The notes beneath the pieces were generated by a model. It worked only from the letters and a program-made list of their open reading frames with translations, was not told the DNA's origin and did not search any database. DNA of 64,000 bases. Source: Polynucleobacter sp. AP-Titi-500A-B4 (lineage in GTDB: Bacteria; Pseudomonadota; Gammaproteobacteria; Burkholderiales; Burkholderiaceae). Within the stretch, counting starts at the first letter, position 1. The number at the start of each line of letters is the position of its first letter. Shown in pieces: positions 62,444 through 64,000 of the stretch. The stretch spans positions 62,001 through 126,000 of the forward strand of contig NZ_CP061311.1 of NCBI RefSeq assembly GCF_018688095.1, given 5' to 3'. Both the position numbers and the translations under genes were made by a program.

Positions 62444-62752
62444 TTAAGCTTTAACTAACTTTTGCAATTCACCAGACTCAAACATTTCGGTCATGATGTC
62501 AGAGCCGCCGATAAATTCACCATTGATGTAGAGCTGAGGAATAGTTGGCCAATTAGCATATTCTTTAATGCCTTGGCGAATACCTGCATCTTCTAACACG
62601 TTGACGGTATGCAGTTTTTCTACACCGCTAGCGCGCAGAATATTGATCGCATTACCCGAGAATCCACATTGCGGGAATTGAGCGGTACCCTTCATAAAGA
62701 GTACAACAGGGTGACTAGTAACAATTTCTTTGATTTGAGCTTGAGTATCCAT
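62444..62752 (-). CDS. grxD: Monothiol glutaredoxin (Grx4 type)
   Basis: This 102-residue protein has the CGFS active site (Cys29) of monothiol glutaredoxins and the glutathione-site region YANWPTIPQLYINGEFIGGSD. Grx4 binds Fe-S clusters together with BolA-type partners; IbaG at 34912 is a likely partner. The prfA-prmC-grxD order is common. Confidence 0.96.
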   Translation of the reverse strand: MDTQAQIKEIVTSHPVVLFMKGTAQFPQCGFSGNAINILRASGVEKLHTVNVLEDAGIRQGIKEYANWPTIPQLYINGEFIGGSDIMTEMFESGELQKLVKA

Positions 62753-62861
62753 AAATTCTTTCTAGAAAGGCAATAAAGCGGTAAAAATGATTTGGAACTG
62801 CTATCGGTTTGATTTTAAGACCTAATGCAAAAAAGGGTAACTCAGTATCTTATTTAGGGTC

Positions 62862-63713
62862 TTATTTTCGGGCAGATACCACTCGATTGTGACCAGCTAA
62901 ATCTTGGTGAATTTGAATTTCGCGCATTCCTACGGTTTTCATAAGATCGACCACGGCCTCCGATTGATCAAATCCATGTTCAACCGCAATAAGACCCAGG
63001 GGTTTTAAATGATCTGCTGCCCCCTGAATAATCTCTTCAAGGCAGCTTAGGCCAGCGGCGTTATCCGTAAGTGCACAGAGCGGCTCAAACCGGAGATCAC
63101 CTTGCGTGAGGTGGGGATCTTGATTGGCAATATATGGAGGGTTGCTTAAGATGACATCAAAAAGAGTGTTATCTCCCAAGGCCTCATACCAACTCCCCTG
63201 CATAAATCGGACGCGAGATTCAAGGTCTAAATGTTTGGCATTGGCTTGAGCAATGACAAGAGCATCGAAAGATTGATCTGTTGCGGTAATGAGAGTGCTC
63301 GAGCTTGCATGTGCAACTGCTAAGGCAATCGCCCCTGAGCCCGTTCCTAAGTCAAGAACATGAACCTTGGTAACTTCATTTTTAATACGCTCAATTTCAT
63401 GCAGCCCAATTTCAACTAGGAGCTCAGTTTCTGGGCGGGGTATTAATACTCCAGGCGCAACCTGAAGTTCAATGTTATGAAAGCCCCGTTTGCCGATGAG
63501 ATAAGCAATCGGCTCCCCTTGAAGTCTTTTGGATTCCAGCAATTTCCAATCATCAAGCGCCTTAACATTGAGCTCCATATCGTCGCGCGATAGTAGGGCA
63601 GAGCGAGGAAGTTGGTAGTGCTTATCCAGCACCTGAGCCATCAGAACTCGGGCTTCGTTTGAGGGAAGCGAGGTGGCGCTCAATAAGGAGCGCAAACTGA
63701 AATCATCACTCAT
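62862..63713 (-). CDS. prmC: Peptide chain release factor N5-glutamine methyltransferase PrmC (HemK)
   Basis: This 283-residue SAM methyltransferase modifies the GGQ glutamine in RF1 and RF2. Its motifs are the SAM site VLDLGTGSGAIALAVAH and the catalytic NPPYIANQD. The ATG at 63713 is preferred over a TTG at 63755 that overlaps prfA. It lies right after prfA, its substrate's gene, as in many bacteria. Confidence 0.94.
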   Translation of the reverse strand: MSDDFSLRSLLSATSLPSNEARVLMAQVLDKHYQLPRSALLSRDDMELNVKALDDWKLLESKRLQGEPIAYLIGKRGFHNIELQVAPGVLIPRPETELLVEIGLHEIERIKNEVTKVHVLDLGTGSGAIALAVAHASSSTLITATDQSFDALVIAQANAKHLDLESRVRFMQGSWYEALGDNTLFDVILSNPPYIANQDPHLTQGDLRFEPLCALTDNAAGLSCLEEIIQGAADHLKPLGLIAVEHGFDQSEAVVDLMKTVGMREIQIHQDLAGHNRVVSARK

Positions 63714-63732
63714 GAAATGTTTTTGTTGTCGC

Positions 63733-64000
63733 TTAGCTGTCACCAAGGGCGGCAAGTAATTCAGCCTGATGCTCAGATGCTAGTGCATTGCATAGATCAT
63801 TAATGTCACCATCCATCATGGCATCGATCTTATACAGAGTGAGATTAATGCGGTGATCGGTGATGCGACCTTGTGGGAAGTTATAAGTCCGAATACGGTC
63901 GCTACGATCGCCAGAGCCAATCAAAGATTTTCTAGTTTGCGCTTCAAGTTGATGTTTTTCGCGCTCACGTGCATCCATGATTCGGGAAACCAAAACCTTC
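63733..64000 (-). CDS. prfA: Peptide chain release factor 1, C-terminal part (5' truncated by window edge)
   Basis: Only the C-terminal part is inside the window (about 88 residues). It contains GDRSDRIRTYNFPQGRITDHRINLTLY, split here as GDRSDRIRTYNFPQ and GRITDHRINLTLY, which is diagnostic for RF1 after the GGQ region. RF1 decodes UAA and UAG. The frame continues past base 64000; the GGQ motif is outside the window. It ends 19 bases before prmC. Confidence 0.93.
   Translation of the reverse strand, partial: KVLVSRIMDAREREKHQLEAQTRKSLIGSGDRSDRIRTYNFPQGRITDHRINLTLYKIDAMMDGDINDLCNALASEHQAELLAALGDS

Noticed and set aside
1..64000. CRISPR array, prophage or insertion sequence with terminal repeats
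   Set aside because: No regularly spaced repeats, phage structural genes or IS ends were seen; the only transposase is the RAYT.

Overview
The window is about 64 kb of ordinary chromosome from a free-living betaproteobacterium. The best guess is Polynucleobacter or a close Burkholderiaceae relative. I base this on a moderate GC content (about 45% by eye), the order secY-infA-rpmJ in the ribosomal cluster, mlaFEDACB followed by a second ABC transporter, ibaG, murA and the his genes, the order hisE-HIT-tatABC, and mscL-petABC-sspAB-tRNA-Thr. The species is inferred from gene content and order, not from a database match.

Layout: (1) 1-9876 is the end of the S10 operon (rplP, rpmC, rpsQ), the spc operon (rplN to rpmJ, with secY and infA) and the alpha operon (rpsM to rplQ), closed by a clear terminator. 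(2) 9900-19824 is a housekeeping stretch: cutA-dsbD, engB-hemB, cytochrome c4, lptM-lysA, cyaY, and a pil-like membrane gene, a short secretin, aroK and aroB. (3) 19938-22991 is mrcA (PBP1A) and a REP-associated transposase with REP-like inverted repeats. (4) 23176-38476 is a 15-kb run on one strand without an obvious terminator: gltBD, the Mla lipid-transport operon, a second ABC exporter, ibaG, murA, hisG and hisD. (5) hisC is inverted, then hisBHAFIE, hinT and tatABC follow. (6) 45359-53944 is an accessory-flavoured stretch: a Sel1-repeat protein, a porin, two large TPR-glycosyltransferases on either side of a DegS/DegQ-like protease, and mscL. (7) 54082-58152 is the cytochrome bc1 operon, sspAB and tRNA-Thr. 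(8) 58233-59804 is a two-gene glycosyltransferase cassette just behind the tRNA. (9) 59807-64000 is an MFS symporter, rmuC, grxD, prmC and the 3' part of prfA.

How the genes work together: most are core functions in translation, protein export (SecY, Tat), envelope lipid and peptidoglycan maintenance (Mla, MurA, PBP1A, LptM), respiration (bc1, cytochrome c4, DsbD), nitrogen assimilation (GltBD) and amino-acid synthesis (His, Lys, shikimate). The parts that depart from the usual plan are the reduced pil locus, whose secretin appears to lack the N1 domain, the inverted hisC, the RAYT/REP unit before gltB, the TPR-glycosyltransferases around the periplasmic protease, and the glycosyltransferase pair behind tRNA-Thr. 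No CRISPR array, prophage, integrase, rRNA or complete insertion sequence was seen. No gap without a gene exceeds about 300 bases.
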